A DNA stretch of 64,000 bases from Jeotgalibaca porci. Its GTDB lineage: Bacteria; Bacillota; Bacilli; Lactobacillales; Aerococcaceae. Every line of letters starts with the position of its first letter. Position 1 is the first letter of the stretch. A program made the position numbers and the translations under genes. This document shows, piece by piece, positions 44,692 to 53,710 of this stretch. The DNA is taken from positions 1,716,501-1,780,500 of the forward strand of contig NZ_CP049889.1 of assembly GCF_011299095.1 (NCBI RefSeq), given 5' to 3'. The notes beneath the pieces are model-generated. The model did no database searches and was not told the DNA's origin. It saw only the letters and a program-made list of their open reading frames with translations.

Positions 44692-45845
44692 AGAGCACGC
44701 GCACCGTCCCCGATTTCAGCAATATAAAATTCAGCTGGATAGCCAATCTTTTCCTCGTAAATTTTGCCGACATTTTTGATAAGAGCATCAGCTTGGTCTT
44801 TGGCAACAATCGCAATGGCGCAGCCTCCGAAACCGGCCCCAATCATGCGTGCACCTAGAACACCTGGCTGCTCCCAAGCATTTTCCGCCAGGGTATCGAG
44901 TTCGTAACAACTCACTCCATAGTCATCCCTTAAAGAGATGTGTGAGTCGTTCACTAATTTACCGAATGCTTTCAAATCGCCTGCTTTCAAATATTCCGTC
45001 GCACGTAGCGTTCGACGGTTTTCAAAGACAGGGTGTCGTGCCCGTTTAATTAAGATGGGGTCACCAATTAAATTTGTATGGGCATTGAAGCTTTCTTCGT
45101 CCAGTTCACCTAAAGAAGCAATTGGAAGCTTTGTCTGTAGCCGTTTCAGTGCTTCTTGACATTCACGCAAGCGGTCATTGTAAGCTGATTCCACAAGTTC
45201 ACGCCGTTTTTTCGTATTCATAATTACGACAATGTTCTCACCCAGTTTGACCGGAATTTTTTCATAAACGAGGGTATTTGTATCCAAGAGTAGAGCTTGG
45301 TCTTTCGCACCCATTCCAATAGCAAATTGATCCATAATCCCGCTGTTCAAGCCCAGGTAGTCATTCTCAACTCTCTTACCGAGTTTTACGATATCCAAAC
45401 GATCAATAGTCAGGTCGTTCATTTTTTCAAAAATGATACCTGCTAGAATTTCCAAAGAAGCAGAAGAAGAGAGACCGGAGCCATTGGGAATGGTTCCTTC
45501 TATTAGAATGTCCAGTCCCACAGTAATTGCATGACCCGCTTCTTTCAAATACTTCGCCATGCCTTTGACATAATTAGCCCAGTTATCTTCTTTACGAAAA
45601 TCTAGTTCGTTTAAATCGACAGTAATGACGCCGACTTCAGGGAAGTTAAGCGAGTAGAGACGCAACAGACCGGTATTGTTTTTGCCCACAACCGCATAAG
45701 TACCCAGTGTGATGGCTGCAGGAAAAACGTGGCCGCCAAAGTTATCTGTGTGTTCGCCGATTAAGTTAATACGCCCAGGAGAAAAAAAGGAAGCAGTCGG
45801 TTCGTAATTAAAGTGTTTAAGAAACGCTTTGCTTAAATGATTCAT
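44688..45845 (-). CDS. galK: Galactokinase
   Basis: A 385-residue GHMP kinase that phosphorylates galactose. The galactokinase signature GRINLIGEHTDN is near residue 25, the ATP loop PNGSGLSSSAS near 118, and the C-terminal GAGFGGCAIA near 335. ATG 45845 is preceded by GAGGTGA. It heads a two-gene gal operon; galE, galM and galR are not in the window. Confidence 0.95.
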   Translation of the reverse strand: MNHLSKAFLKHFNYEPTASFFSPGRINLIGEHTDNFGGHVFPAAITLGTYAVVGKNNTGLLRLYSLNFPEVGVITVDLNELDFRKEDNWANYVKGMAKYLKEAGHAITVGLDILIEGTIPNGSGLSSSASLEILAGIIFEKMNDLTIDRLDIVKLGKRVENDYLGLNSGIMDQFAIGMGAKDQALLLDTNTLVYEKIPVKLGENIVVIMNTKKRRELVESAYNDRLRECQEALKRLQTKLPIASLGELDEESFNAHTNLIGDPILIKRARHPVFENRRTLRATEYLKAGDLKAFGKLVNDSHISLRDDYGVSCYELDTLAENAWEQPGVLGARMIGAGFGGCAIAIVAKDQADALIKNVGKIYEEKIGYPAEFYIAEIGDGARAL

Positions 45846-45872
45846 CTATAGTCACCTCATGATTTTTCTTAC

Positions 45873-45901
45873 ATTGTAAACCTTTTCTTTGATTTACTCA
45901 A
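45873..45901 (-). promoter_or_regulatory. gal operon promoter
   Basis: On the minus strand, TTGAGT at 45901-45896, 17 bases, TACAAT at 45878-45873. I see no convincing GalR or cre palindrome around it. Confidence 0.65.
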
Positions 45902-45957
45902 TACATAAGTAAAATAATTAGTAAAAATTAACTGTGATTTTAAATGAGCGCTAGACT

Positions 45958-45986
45958 TTGACAAAAGAATGAATATAGTGTAACTT
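45958..45986 (+). promoter_or_regulatory. guaC promoter
   Basis: TTGACA at 45958-45963, a 17-base spacer, TAACTT at 45981-45986. The leader of about 75 bases lacks purine riboswitch hallmarks. Confidence 0.6.
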
Positions 45987-46066
45987 ATTTTTGGGACTTA
46001 ATATTTCAAGTTCTGATATCTGTGTAAAGCCAACATGGTGCACTAACAGAAAGGAATTTTAATAAA

Positions 46067-47101
46067 ATGAAAATATTTGATTACGAAGATATTCAACTGA
46101 TACCTAACAAGAGTATCGTACAGAGCAGGTCAGAATGTGACACTTCAGTAGAATTTGGAGGAAGAACATTCAAAATGCCTGTGGTTCCTGCAAATATGCA
46201 GACGATTTTAGATGAGCCATTAGCTGAGAAACTAGCAGCAGAAGGTTACTTCTATATTATGCACCGTTTTGATGAAGCGGCACGTATTCCGTTTATCAAG
46301 AGAATGCATGAGAAAGGTTTGTTTGCTTCAATTAGCTTGGGAATCAAAGAAGCTGAGTTTGATTTCGTGACCGAATTAGTCGAAAAGGGTTTAGTCCCAG
46401 AATACACAACGATTGACGTTGCGCACGGTCATTCTGATCAAGTTATCAAGATGATTAAGCACGTTAAATCAGTTATGCCAGAAACGTTTTTAATTGCGGG
46501 TAATGTGGGAACTCCAGAAGGTGTCCGTGAATTAGAAAACGCCGGTGCTGATGCAACGAAAGTTGGAATTGGACCTGGTAAAGTATGTACAACAAAAATT
46601 AAAACTGGTTTCGGTACAGGTGGTTGGCAATTGGCAGCAGTTAGCTGGTGTTCAAAAGCAGCACGCAAACCTTTGATTGCGGACGGCGGCGTTCGTACAA
46701 ACGGTGATATTGCGAAATCTGTACGTTTCGGAGCATCCATGGTTATGATCGGTTCATTATTCGCTGGACACGATGAGTCACCAGGTGGCATTAAAGAAAT
46801 TAACGGACAAAAATATAAAGAATACTTCGGTAGCGCATCTGAGTACCAAAAAGGCGAGCGCAAAAACGTCGAAGGTAAGAAAATTCTGACTCCTTATAGA
46901 GGGGCACTAAGCGATACATTAACAGAAATGCAACAAGACCTACAATCATCTATCTCATACGCAGGTGGAAATGATTTAGCATCTATCCGTAAATGTGATT
47001 ACGTTTTAGTTAAAAACTCTATCTATAACGGAGACAGCTCCAATCAAGCAATCATCGAAGCAGGACGTTCAAGCTTTGGTGAAGGCGATACAATTCTATA
47101 G
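46067..47101 (+). CDS. guaC: GMP reductase
   Basis: A 344-residue (beta/alpha)8 enzyme that reduces GMP to IMP with NADPH, balancing purine pools. The catalytic Cys lies in [11 protein letters not shown] near 178, with the phosphate-binding [12 protein letters not shown] near 205. The short length without CBS domains separates it from IMP dehydrogenase. It resembles the GuaC2 type of Firmicutes. ATG 46067 follows AGAAAGGA. It is monocistronic, between a promoter and a terminator. Confidence 0.93.
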   Translation: MKIFDYEDIQLIPNKSIVQSRSECDTSVEFGGRTFKMPVVPANMQTILDEPLAEKLAAEGYFYIMHRFDEAARIPFIKRMHEKGLFASISLGIKEAEFDFVTELVEKGLVPEYTTIDVAHGHSDQVIKMIKHVKSVMPETFLIAGNVGTPEGVRELENAGADATKVGIGPGKVCTTKIKTGFGTGGWQLAAVSWCSKAARKPLIADGGVRTNGDIAKSVRFGASMVMIGSLFAGHDESPGGIKEINGQKYKEYFGSASEYQKGERKNVEGKKILTPYRGALSDTLTEMQQDLQSSISYAGGNDLASIRKCDYVLVKNSIYNGDSSNQAIIEAGRSSFGEGDTIL

Positions 47102-47110
47102 CACTTTCTG

Positions 47111-47147
47111 AAGCAGATTAGGTTATCTTTCCTAATCTGCTTTTTTC
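47111..47147 (+). terminator. Terminator after guaC
   Basis: AAGCAGATTAGG pairs with CCTAATCTGCTT and is followed by TTTT. Confidence 0.92.
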
Positions 47148-47202
47148 ATATCCGTTTTTAGTATAAAATGAAAGTACATAAAAAGAAAAAGAGGCGAATC
47201 AT

Positions 47203-48348
47203 GTGAAAAAGTATGTATATGCAGAGCTTTTTTATTGTGCAAATGGTGTTAAAGGTCCCGGATATCTAGCGATCGAAGATGGGAAGTTTGGAGGATTTCA
47301 AACGGAGAAGCCGGAAGGTGAAATCTTGGACTACAGTGGCAAGCAGGTAGCACCCGGATTTGTAGACACACATATTCATGGTTATAACGGCCATGATGTC
47401 ATGGATAATAATGTTGAAGGTTTAAATATTATTTCCGAAGGTATTTTATCTTGTGGTGTAACATCTTATTTGCCTACAACGCTAACCGCTCCAACAGAAG
47501 ATTTGGATGCGGTCTGTCAGACGATTGGGGAGAACGTCGATAAAATTAAAGGTGCAAAAATACAAGGTATTTTCCTTGAGGGACCTTTCTTTAATGATAA
47601 ATATAAAGGAGCACAAAACCCTAAATATATGAACGATCCGTCCATTACGACCTTGAAAAAATGGCAAGAATTAGCAAATGGATCAGTTCGTAAAATTGCT
47701 ATTGCACCAGAACGAGAAGGGGCATTACCATTTATCGATTATGCGACTAAGAATGCCATTAACGTTGCAATCGCCCATACGGATGCGACCTATGAGCAAT
47801 GTAAAGCGGCGGTTGATCAGGGCGCAAACATCTTTGTTCATACATTTAACGGTATGCGTGGACTTCACCACCGTGAACCGGGTGTGGTAGGTGCTGCAAT
47901 GAGTCTGAAAGATGCCTTTTCAGAATTAATTTGTGATGGCCATCATGTTCATCCGGTATCAGCGGGTATTGTAATGGATGCGCATGGCCGTGACAAAACG
48001 ATGTTTGTGACGGATTGTATGCGCGGTGGTGGAATTGGCGAGGGAGACTCCATGTTAGGGGAATTCGAAGTTACGATTAAAGACGGTGCAGCACGGTTGA
48101 AATCAGACGGCAACTTAGCCGGTAGCGTATTGGAAATGATTACCGCGGTTCAAAACGTTGTTGCTTGGGGAATTGCGACGCCAGAAGAAGCGATTAACAT
48201 GGCAAGCATTGTTCCGGCTAAGAGTGTAGGCATTGATGATCGCTGTGGACAAATCAAGAAAGGGCATCCTGCTGATTTCTTGATACTTGACCAAGATTTA
48301 GGTCTGCTTGAAACCTATTTAGACGGTAAGTCTGTGTTTAGAAAATAA
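47203..48348 (+). CDS. nagA: N-acetylglucosamine-6-phosphate deacetylase
   Basis: A 381-residue amidohydrolase that deacetylates GlcNAc-6-P, made by NagE uptake or from cell wall recycling. Metal and substrate motifs are DTHIHGYNGHDVMD near 54-67, LEGPFFN near 125, AHTDATY near 188, HTFNGMRGLHHR near 211 and the catalytic Asp in VTDCMRGGG near 267. The start is GTG 47203 (MKKYVYAELF) behind AGAGGCG. nagB is not in the window. Confidence 0.94.
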   Translation: MKKYVYAELFYCANGVKGPGYLAIEDGKFGGFQTEKPEGEILDYSGKQVAPGFVDTHIHGYNGHDVMDNNVEGLNIISEGILSCGVTSYLPTTLTAPTEDLDAVCQTIGENVDKIKGAKIQGIFLEGPFFNDKYKGAQNPKYMNDPSITTLKKWQELANGSVRKIAIAPEREGALPFIDYATKNAINVAIAHTDATYEQCKAAVDQGANIFVHTFNGMRGLHHREPGVVGAAMSLKDAFSELICDGHHVHPVSAGIVMDAHGRDKTMFVTDCMRGGGIGEGDSMLGEFEVTIKDGAARLKSDGNLAGSVLEMITAVQNVVAWGIATPEEAINMASIVPAKSVGIDDRCGQIKKGHPADFLILDQDLGLLETYLDGKSVFRK

Positions 48349-48552
48349 TAAAATAAACAAATGTTTAAACTTGATCGTCAGTAGTCGTTTAATTAAACAA
48401 TATCGTATCTTAATGTTGCCTAATTTTTAACTAAATTTAAAAATATATCGCTATTTAAAAAGAGATGAATTCTAACTTAATTTTAATCTTATCTAGGTTT
48501 TCGTCCATTGTCAGTGATATTTATAATAATATTCAGTAACATATTTTTAGTA

Positions 48553-48599
48553 AAATGCAAATTAAAACGTAAGATTGCTTAAAATTTTAATTTGCATTT
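48553..48599. repeat. Perfect 15-bp-arm AT-rich palindrome
   Basis: AAATGCAAATTAAAA and its exact complement flank 17 bases. There is no following T run of terminator length. Confidence 0.8.
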
Positions 48600-48878
48600 A
48601 TAGGTCATAAAAGATTATAATTTAAGTGGCGATGGTGTAATAAACTTTCGTCAAACATTAGTTTATACGCAAACAAAAAAGGAGGGCCAAAATTAGATTC
48701 GTTTCTTAGGCATTTGTTGTCAGATGTTTTAGTAAAAGAAAATCGTCGTTTCTTTTCGTTGGTCCCTCGAAATAAAATAATTGAATAAAAAAATCCTCGA
48801 ATTAAAGGCTTTTTCGATTTATACTCACTTCAAAATGACTAACGAATGTCAGCCTGCTGAACTTGGATTTATATTGAA

Positions 48879-48913
48879 ATGAGAACCGCTCCTTATTGGA
48901 AACGGTTCTCATT
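48879..48913. repeat. Hairpin before the HD-GYP gene
   Basis: AATGAGAACCG and CGGTTCTCATT flank 13 bases. No T run follows, so it could be an operator or a weak terminator. Confidence 0.65.
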
Positions 48914-48997
48914 GTATTATAAGAAGAGGGCTAGCACTATTTGTCGGTATTTGTTATTATGAGAGTGTTAAATTTTTGAAGTACGATTCAATGTCAA

Positions 48998-49993
48998 ATG
49001 AGGCGCTTTTTGGATACGTCATCTTGTAGAGGAGAGAGTAAAATATATAAAGTAATTCAAAAATTAATAGACAGGCCTGAGTTCCTCCGACGAAGTTTTT
49101 ATTGGCTTCTATTAACAAGTATGCTTTTAAATGGTGTTATTTTTAGGAATAACGACTATTTTAGTATTTTATTTATCTTGTTAGCTACAAATTTCGGCCT
49201 TGCCTACAGTTATAAGTCGCCCGTGTTCTTATTCTTGGTGAACGTGCTGGTTGTGACCATTCGTTTCTTTTTTATTCCGATTGAATCCTTGACGTTAGGA
49301 ATATTCATAACCCGTGTTTTAACCTATTATGTTGTGGCGGTGATTTCTGCTGCTTTGATGCAACATGCTATAAAAATAAAGAATAATCAACTCGAGTTAA
49401 TCAAAGCTTTATCGACTGCTTTGGATTATCGGGATACTTACACAATGAATCATTCTCTAAATGTTGCGCGCTATGCTGTTTCGATTGCTGAAGAAATGAA
49501 TTTATCCAGAGGAAGTATCGATAGTATTCGGACGGGTGCACTTCTTCATGATATCGGTAAAATAGGAATTCCTGAACGCATCCTGATGAAGAATGGGAAG
49601 TTAACTGATGAGGAATACAAAACCATTCAATCACATGCGGAAATTGGTTATCAAATGATTAATCACATAGACGATTACCGGAAAAATGGTGTTTTGGATA
49701 TTGTTCGTTACCATCACGAGCGCTATGATGGAACGGGTTACCCAGAGGGACTAAAGGGGAGAGATATTCCTTTATTTGCACGGATTGTAGCTGTTGCAGA
49801 TGCATTTGATGCGATGACTTCAAAACGTGTTTACCGCGATGAGTTTGATATGGCTTATACGCTGGATCAACTTGTAAAGAACAAGAGTAAACAGTTCGAT
49901 CCAGAAATAACAGATGCCTTTTTAAATGTATTAAATAGGAACAAGGAATTTAAGATAAATGAAAAAACGGTCTCCCGCTCTATATTAGAGTAG
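48998..49993 (+). CDS. Membrane HD-GYP cyclic-di-GMP phosphodiesterase
   Basis: A protein of up to 331 residues. After about 30 residues come four to five hydrophobic helices (to about 125), then an HD-GYP domain: the HD pair in LLHDIGKIGIP near 186-189 and the GYP motif in HHERYDGTGYPEG near 245. It should hydrolyse cyclic-di-GMP, balancing the GGDEF gene at 7411. The start is uncertain: ATG 48998 lacks a good ribosome site. A strong AGAGGAGAGAG at 49029-49039 is followed by AAAATATATAAA without a standard start codon. Confidence 0.85.
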   Translation: MRRFLDTSSCRGESKIYKVIQKLIDRPEFLRRSFYWLLLTSMLLNGVIFRNNDYFSILFILLATNFGLAYSYKSPVFLFLVNVLVVTIRFFFIPIESLTLGIFITRVLTYYVVAVISAALMQHAIKIKNNQLELIKALSTALDYRDTYTMNHSLNVARYAVSIAEEMNLSRGSIDSIRTGALLHDIGKIGIPERILMKNGKLTDEEYKTIQSHAEIGYQMINHIDDYRKNGVLDIVRYHHERYDGTGYPEGLKGRDIPLFARIVAVADAFDAMTSKRVYRDEFDMAYTLDQLVKNKSKQFDPEITDAFLNVLNRNKEFKINEKTVSRSILE

Positions 49994-50006
49994 GAAGCCG
50001 TTTTTT
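49962..50006. terminator. Bidirectional terminator between the HD-GYP and MBL genes
   Basis: AAAAAACGG and CCGTTTTTT with an inner CTC/GAG overlap the end of the HD-GYP gene; A and T runs serve both convergent genes. Confidence 0.75.
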
Positions 50007-50007
50007 G

Positions 50008-50727
50008 TTATGAAGCGTTATGTGCAACAGAGATGAGTGCTTCAGCTTCTGTAATTGTAAGCGGAAGAACGTCATTTGGACGCGTCATTACTTCTCCGTG
50101 ACCTGTACCGATGTAATCGAGATCCAGGTCTATGAACCCTTTCACCATATCAATACTTAATGCCAAATCCCAGTTCAAACGAGCTGGTTTTGGAAAAGCA
50201 TCGCGGTGAACGCCACAAATAGCAGCACCACCCAAAGTTTGCAAAACGTCGCCTACCAAGAGGTAATGTTTAGCTGGGTTGTGGAAACAAATGTGTCCAG
50301 GTGTATGCCCAGGCGTAAAAATGACTTCCAATTCTCCGACCTTATCACCAGCTACCAATAGTTTATCAGGAACAAAGGGTAGTTGATTCGGAATGCCTTC
50401 TTTTAATGGAACTTGTTTATCAGAAGGTAGTAATTCTTTTTTCAAGATTAACTGATACTCACGTTCGGGGAATAAGAAGGGTGTATCAGGAAAGGCCTGT
50501 TTAAAGGCAATCAAGCCCCCTAAATGGTCATCATGACTGTGCGTAATCGCGATGGCTTTTAAAGGACGGCCATCTTCTTTTATCAATGCGATAACGTCAT
50601 TGATTTGTTCGGATTCGACGGCAGTATCAATCAATATTAAGCCGTCATTCTCTTCTATAATAAAAAGGTTATTTTCTTTTTCAATGGTAATTTGTTTTGC
50701 ATTCGCAAATGTTTCAATCTCAAGCAT
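50008..50727 (-). CDS. MBL-fold metallohydrolase
   Basis: A 239-residue metallo-beta-lactamase-fold hydrolase. Zinc ligands are THSHDDHLGG near 63 (HxHxDH), His in FTPGHTPGHI near 137, Asp in LLVGDVLQ near 158 and His in GTGHGE near 212. Family members are glyoxalase II-like or other thioester and lactone hydrolases; substrate unknown. ATG 50727 lies behind a GAGGT site. It is upstream of no obvious partner. Confidence 0.88.
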   Translation of the reverse strand: MLEIETFANAKQITIEKENNLFIIEENDGLILIDTAVESEQINDVIALIKEDGRPLKAIAITHSHDDHLGGLIAFKQAFPDTPFLFPEREYQLILKKELLPSDKQVPLKEGIPNQLPFVPDKLLVAGDKVGELEVIFTPGHTPGHICFHNPAKHYLLVGDVLQTLGGAAICGVHRDAFPKPARLNWDLALSIDMVKGFIDLDLDYIGTGHGEVMTRPNDVLPLTITEAEALISVAHNAS

Positions 50728-50831
50728 TGCATGACCTCACTTTCAGAAGCCAATCATACGATTAATGCGCGCTTTCAGTCAATAAAAAGCCCTCGAAAAT
50801 AACATGTAATACATACTGTTCATAAAAAAAA

Positions 50832-50904
50832 CGGTCCCGAGAGGGATCGAACCTCCGACACCTCGTTTAGGAAACGAGTGCTCTCTCCACTGAGCTACGG
50901 GACC
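50832..50904 (-). tRNA. tRNA-Arg (anticodon CCU)
   Basis: The minus strand folds into a full cloverleaf: acceptor GGTCCCG/CGGGACC, D stem GCTC/GAGC, anticodon stem CTCGT/ACGAG with loop TTCCTAA, and T arm with GGTTCGATC. Anticodon CCT reads AGG codons. The 3' CCA is not encoded; a run of eight T follows directly and can terminate transcription. Confidence 0.96.
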
Positions 50905-50939
50905 AAAAACAGTATTCATTATTTCACTAAAGTAGTAAA

Positions 50940-50981
50940 AAGTCCAGAAAAACCAGTGGGAAAACTGGTTATCTGGACTCC
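50940..50981 (-). terminator. Terminator overlapping the end of the small membrane protein gene
   Basis: On the minus strand, AGTCCAGA and TCTGGACT with an inner AACCAGT/ACTGGTT are followed by TTTTT. The stop codon lies within the stem. Confidence 0.82.
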
Positions 50982-51229
50982 ATCTCTTCTATACGACGCT
51001 CGAGCTCGGAAATCTTAAAATTCAAGCTACGGACGTCATCTTTCAACTGTTCAAAGCTAGTAGGGTCTATATTCTCATCTGATTGCTCATTAAATTCTTG
51101 AAAAATAAAAGTTAGCCCAAATATCAAGATAACGCCAACCAAAATGTAGAACCAACTTCTAGGTGGCGATTCATTTTCTGGTTTTGGCTTGATATATTCT
51201 AGTGTTTCTTTAGCGCTTTTCTTTTCCAA
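50969..51229 (-). CDS. Small single-span membrane protein with coiled-coil tail
   Basis: An 86-residue protein with a basic N-terminus, one hydrophobic helix (about 27-44, FYILVGVILIFGLTFIF) and an acidic helical tail with heptad character (LKDDVRSLNFKISELERRIEEM). I recognise no family. The layout recalls small envelope or division-associated proteins, but that is only shape. It has its own terminator, so it is probably expressed alone. Confidence 0.6.
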   Translation of the reverse strand: MEKKSAKETLEYIKPKPENESPPRSWFYILVGVILIFGLTFIFQEFNEQSDENIDPTSFEQLKDDVRSLNFKISELERRIEEMESR

Positions 51230-51320
51230 AAGAATTCACCCAGCTTTCTGTTTGTTTAGTTAATTATAACGCAACGAATAAATAATGTAAAAAAGATATC
51301 CGTTAATTACTAGCGAGGTG

Positions 51321-51658
51321 CTAACTCAAATCGATTTTCGCGTTTGAGTAGTCGTTTTCCGCCCAAAACGCTGACTCAAACGGCATTTTCGATTTGAGTA
51401 GTCGTTTTCCGCCCAAAACGCTGACTCAAACGACATTTTCGATTTGAGTAGTCGTTTTCCGCCCAAAACGCTGACTCAAACGACATTTTGCATTTGAGTA
51501 GTCGTTTTCCGCCCAAAACGCTGACTCAAACGACATTTTGCATTTGAGTAGTCGTTTTCCGCCCAAAACGCTGACTCAAACGACATTTTCGATTTGAGTA
51601 GTCGTTTTCCGCCCAAAACGCTGACTCAAACGACATTTTCGATTTGAGTAGTCGTTTT
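51321..51658. repeat. Tandem array, 50-bp unit, nearly 7 copies
   Basis: Units start at 51321, 51371, 51421, 51471, 51521, 51571 and a partial at 51621. Each has ACTCAAA, 12 bases, TTTGAGT followed by AGTCGTTTTCCGCCCAAAACG. Copies 2-6 are almost identical, differing only around the CATTTTCG/CATTTTGC centre, which points to recent expansion or strong homogenisation. Confidence 0.95.
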
Positions 51659-51684
51659 TGCATCCAGATGCCCTAGAACAAACT

Positions 51685-51722
51685 AAAAAAGCCTCGCACA
51701 AGTAAAATTGTGCGAAGCTTTT
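51685..51722 (-). terminator. Terminator after the M29 aminopeptidase gene
   Basis: On the minus strand, TTCGCACAA and TTGTGCGA with flanking AAAGC/GCTTT are followed by T6. Confidence 0.85.
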
Positions 51723-51734
51723 CAGACACTTTAA

Positions 51735-52979
51735 TTAGAATGCCCAGTCACCGTTACGGAAGATTGGCATACGTGTGCCATCTTTACGGATTCCATCGAT
51801 GTTCATTGTTTCTGAACCAATCATGAAGTCAACGTGAACGTTTGAACGGTTCATACCGCGTTCAGCTAATTCTTCTTGAGTCATTTCTGTTCCGCCTTCG
51901 ATTGAGAATGCGTAAGCAGATCCCAATGCCAAGTGGTTAGATGCATTTTCATCAAATAGAGTATTGAAGAATACTAAACCTGATTGTGAGATAGGAGATT
52001 TATGTGGAACCAATGCCACTTCACCTAATGAACGAGCACCATCGTTGTCTTCAACTAAATGTTTCAAGACTTCTTCGCCTTTTTCAGCTGAAACTTCTGT
52101 TACAGCGCCATCTTTGAAAGTAAATGTCATACCTTCAATAATGTTTCCGCTGTAGCTTAATGGTTTTGTTGATTTAACTACACCATCGATACGGCGGCCA
52201 TCTGGAGCAGAGAAAACTTCTTCAGTAGGCATGTTCGCAACGAATACTTCGCCTTGTGCGTTAACAGCACCAGCTGAATCCCAAATATGTTTTTCAGGCA
52301 TACCGACTACTAAGTCAGTGCCTTCTGGCGTCGTATAATGTAAAGAATCGAATTGTTCAGCGTTCAATACATCAGCTTTTGAACGTAGACGTACTTCGTG
52401 CTCGTCCCATGCTTGAACAGGATCTGCTTCATAAACACGACAAGTTTTGAAGATTTCGTTCCATAATGCGTCTACTTGTGCTTCTTCTGTTTCCAACTCA
52501 GGGAAAACTTTCGCAGCCCAAGCTGCACCTGAAGCAGCAGCAACAGTCCAAGAAACTTTATTTGCTTGTGTTGCAATACGTTGTGCCATCAATGCTTTCG
52601 AGTTAGCTTTCATAACTGCAGCTAATTTAGAGCTATCTACACCGTTCAAAGCATCAGGATCAGCAGAGCGAACTGACAAGCGGCTTGCTTTGCGTTCAAT
52701 CATATCTTCTGATTCATCAATGCGGTATTGTGGAATGTCTGTTAGACGTTCTTCAGGTGTATGCAAATATTTCTCGCGTGTTACGATGTCATCTGCCCAT
52801 TTAACAATAACTTCTTCAGCGCCTAAAGCATAAGCTTCTTTCGTTAAAAGACGAGCCAATGGTGCTTGGTCAACGTCGATATTGATGATTACAGTGTGAC
52901 CATCTTGTACGTTAATTCCTTTTGAAATTAACAAACGTGCATATTTTTGTAAATTTTCTTCAAAATTTGGTAAAACCAT
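51735..52979 (-). CDS. M29-family aminopeptidase (PepS/AmpS type)
   Basis: A 414-residue cytoplasmic metalloaminopeptidase. The N-terminal domain has DQAPLARLLTKEAYALGA, and the C-terminal metal region carries GLVFFNTLFDENASNHLALG and NVHVDFMIGS with His and Asp ligands. It trims N-terminal residues from peptides. The frame opens at 53033, but ATG 52979 follows AAAGGAGTG with 10-base spacing and matches the family start. A separate extended -10 (TGGTATGAT on the minus strand near 53020) may drive it. Confidence 0.9.
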   Translation of the reverse strand: MVLPNFEENLQKYARLLISKGINVQDGHTVIINIDVDQAPLARLLTKEAYALGAEEVIVKWADDIVTREKYLHTPEERLTDIPQYRIDESEDMIERKASRLSVRSADPDALNGVDSSKLAAVMKANSKALMAQRIATQANKVSWTVAAASGAAWAAKVFPELETEEAQVDALWNEIFKTCRVYEADPVQAWDEHEVRLRSKADVLNAEQFDSLHYTTPEGTDLVVGMPEKHIWDSAGAVNAQGEVFVANMPTEEVFSAPDGRRIDGVVKSTKPLSYSGNIIEGMTFTFKDGAVTEVSAEKGEEVLKHLVEDNDGARSLGEVALVPHKSPISQSGLVFFNTLFDENASNHLALGSAYAFSIEGGTEMTQEELAERGMNRSNVHVDFMIGSETMNIDGIRKDGTRMPIFRNGDWAF

Positions 52980-53031
52980 AAAATGTGACACTCCTTTATA
53001 ATTAATATTCTCTATCATACCATAAGTAAGC

Positions 53032-53092
53032 AAAAAAAAATCCCCCAGCTCATGCCGGGGAATAGAAATAATTAAATCTTTGGGGGGATTTA
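53032..53092 (-). terminator. Terminator between the GNAT gene and the aminopeptidase gene
   Basis: On the minus strand, AAATCCCCC and GGGGGATTT close a 35-base loop that itself contains CCCC/GGGG alternatives, followed by about nine T. It ends the upstream GNAT transcript. Confidence 0.75.
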
Positions 53093-53153
53093 ATTAGCGA
53101 TCACTGGAAAGTAACCGTTACCATTATAACATGGTTCCCCGAATTGTCATAGA

Positions 53154-53696
53154 CTATTCGGCATCAATAATACTGACATTTTTAGAAATGTGCGGACCAT
53201 AGACATTGTGGTAAATTGCAACAAATTCTTCTGGTGAAATAGCCGTATCATTTGCTAACAACTCGAACCGCACCTCAAATACCTCAGCCTCAAAAGGAAG
53301 CATCGTGAGCTTATTCTTCAAATAAAACTCTTTTCTGTTGATTCTTTCTTGAGGATTGTCCGAGTCCACATTTGTCGACTCGATCTCCAGACAAATCTTA
53401 TGGCGCGGGTACTCTTTTATGAGCCATTCTATAGCTGTGCTGCCATAGCCTTTACCGCGATAATCCGGGTTAATTGCTAAATAATCAACGAGCATGGTTT
53501 GGTCATGAATCGCTAAGATTGCGAAGCCGATAAAGGGCTGGTCGTCCGTCTCAAAAAAGACGATATCGAGTAATCCTTTTTTCATTAAATCTTGCATCAG
53601 TGTGAAAGATTTACGTTCATTTTCCGGAAATGCAGTTAAATAAAGTGCATGGATATGATCAAATTGTTCAGGTGTTGTTGCGGGCAAAACGTGCAT
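53154..53696 (-). CDS. GNAT-family N-acetyltransferase
   Basis: A 180-residue acetyltransferase. The acetyl-CoA pyrophosphate loop is RGKGYGSTAIEWL near 99, preceded by the beta-4 strand DYLAINPDY. Substrate unknown. ATG 53696 is 14 bases after the coiled-coil gene on the same strand, so the two may be cotranscribed. Confidence 0.85.
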   Translation of the reverse strand: MHVLPATTPEQFDHIHALYLTAFPENERKSFTLMQDLMKKGLLDIVFFETDDQPFIGFAILAIHDQTMLVDYLAINPDYRGKGYGSTAIEWLIKEYPRHKICLEIESTNVDSDNPQERINRKEFYLKNKLTMLPFEAEVFEVRFELLANDTAISPEEFVAIYHNVYGPHISKNVSIIDAE

Positions 53697-53710
53697 GGTA
53701 TCAATTCCTT

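Larger units (their letters stand above)
48349..48997. other. 650-base AT-rich gap with palindromes and no supported gene
   Basis: No open frame looks coding. The gap contains a perfect 15-base-arm palindrome at 48553-48599 and an imperfect GAGGGCCAA/TTGGTCCCTC stem spanning about 48683-48768 that begins with a strong AAAAGGAGGG but no start codon. An 11-base-arm hairpin lies at 48879-48913. It may hold a small RNA or a decayed gene. Confidence 0.5.

Noticed and set aside
45987-46066. Purine riboswitch before guaC
   Set aside because: The conserved TATA-core and loop-loop sequences are absent and the leader is too short.
8551-51658. CRISPR arrays
   Set aside because: The repeats are contiguous units with conserved palindromes and no unique spacers of 30-40 bases; no cas genes are nearby.
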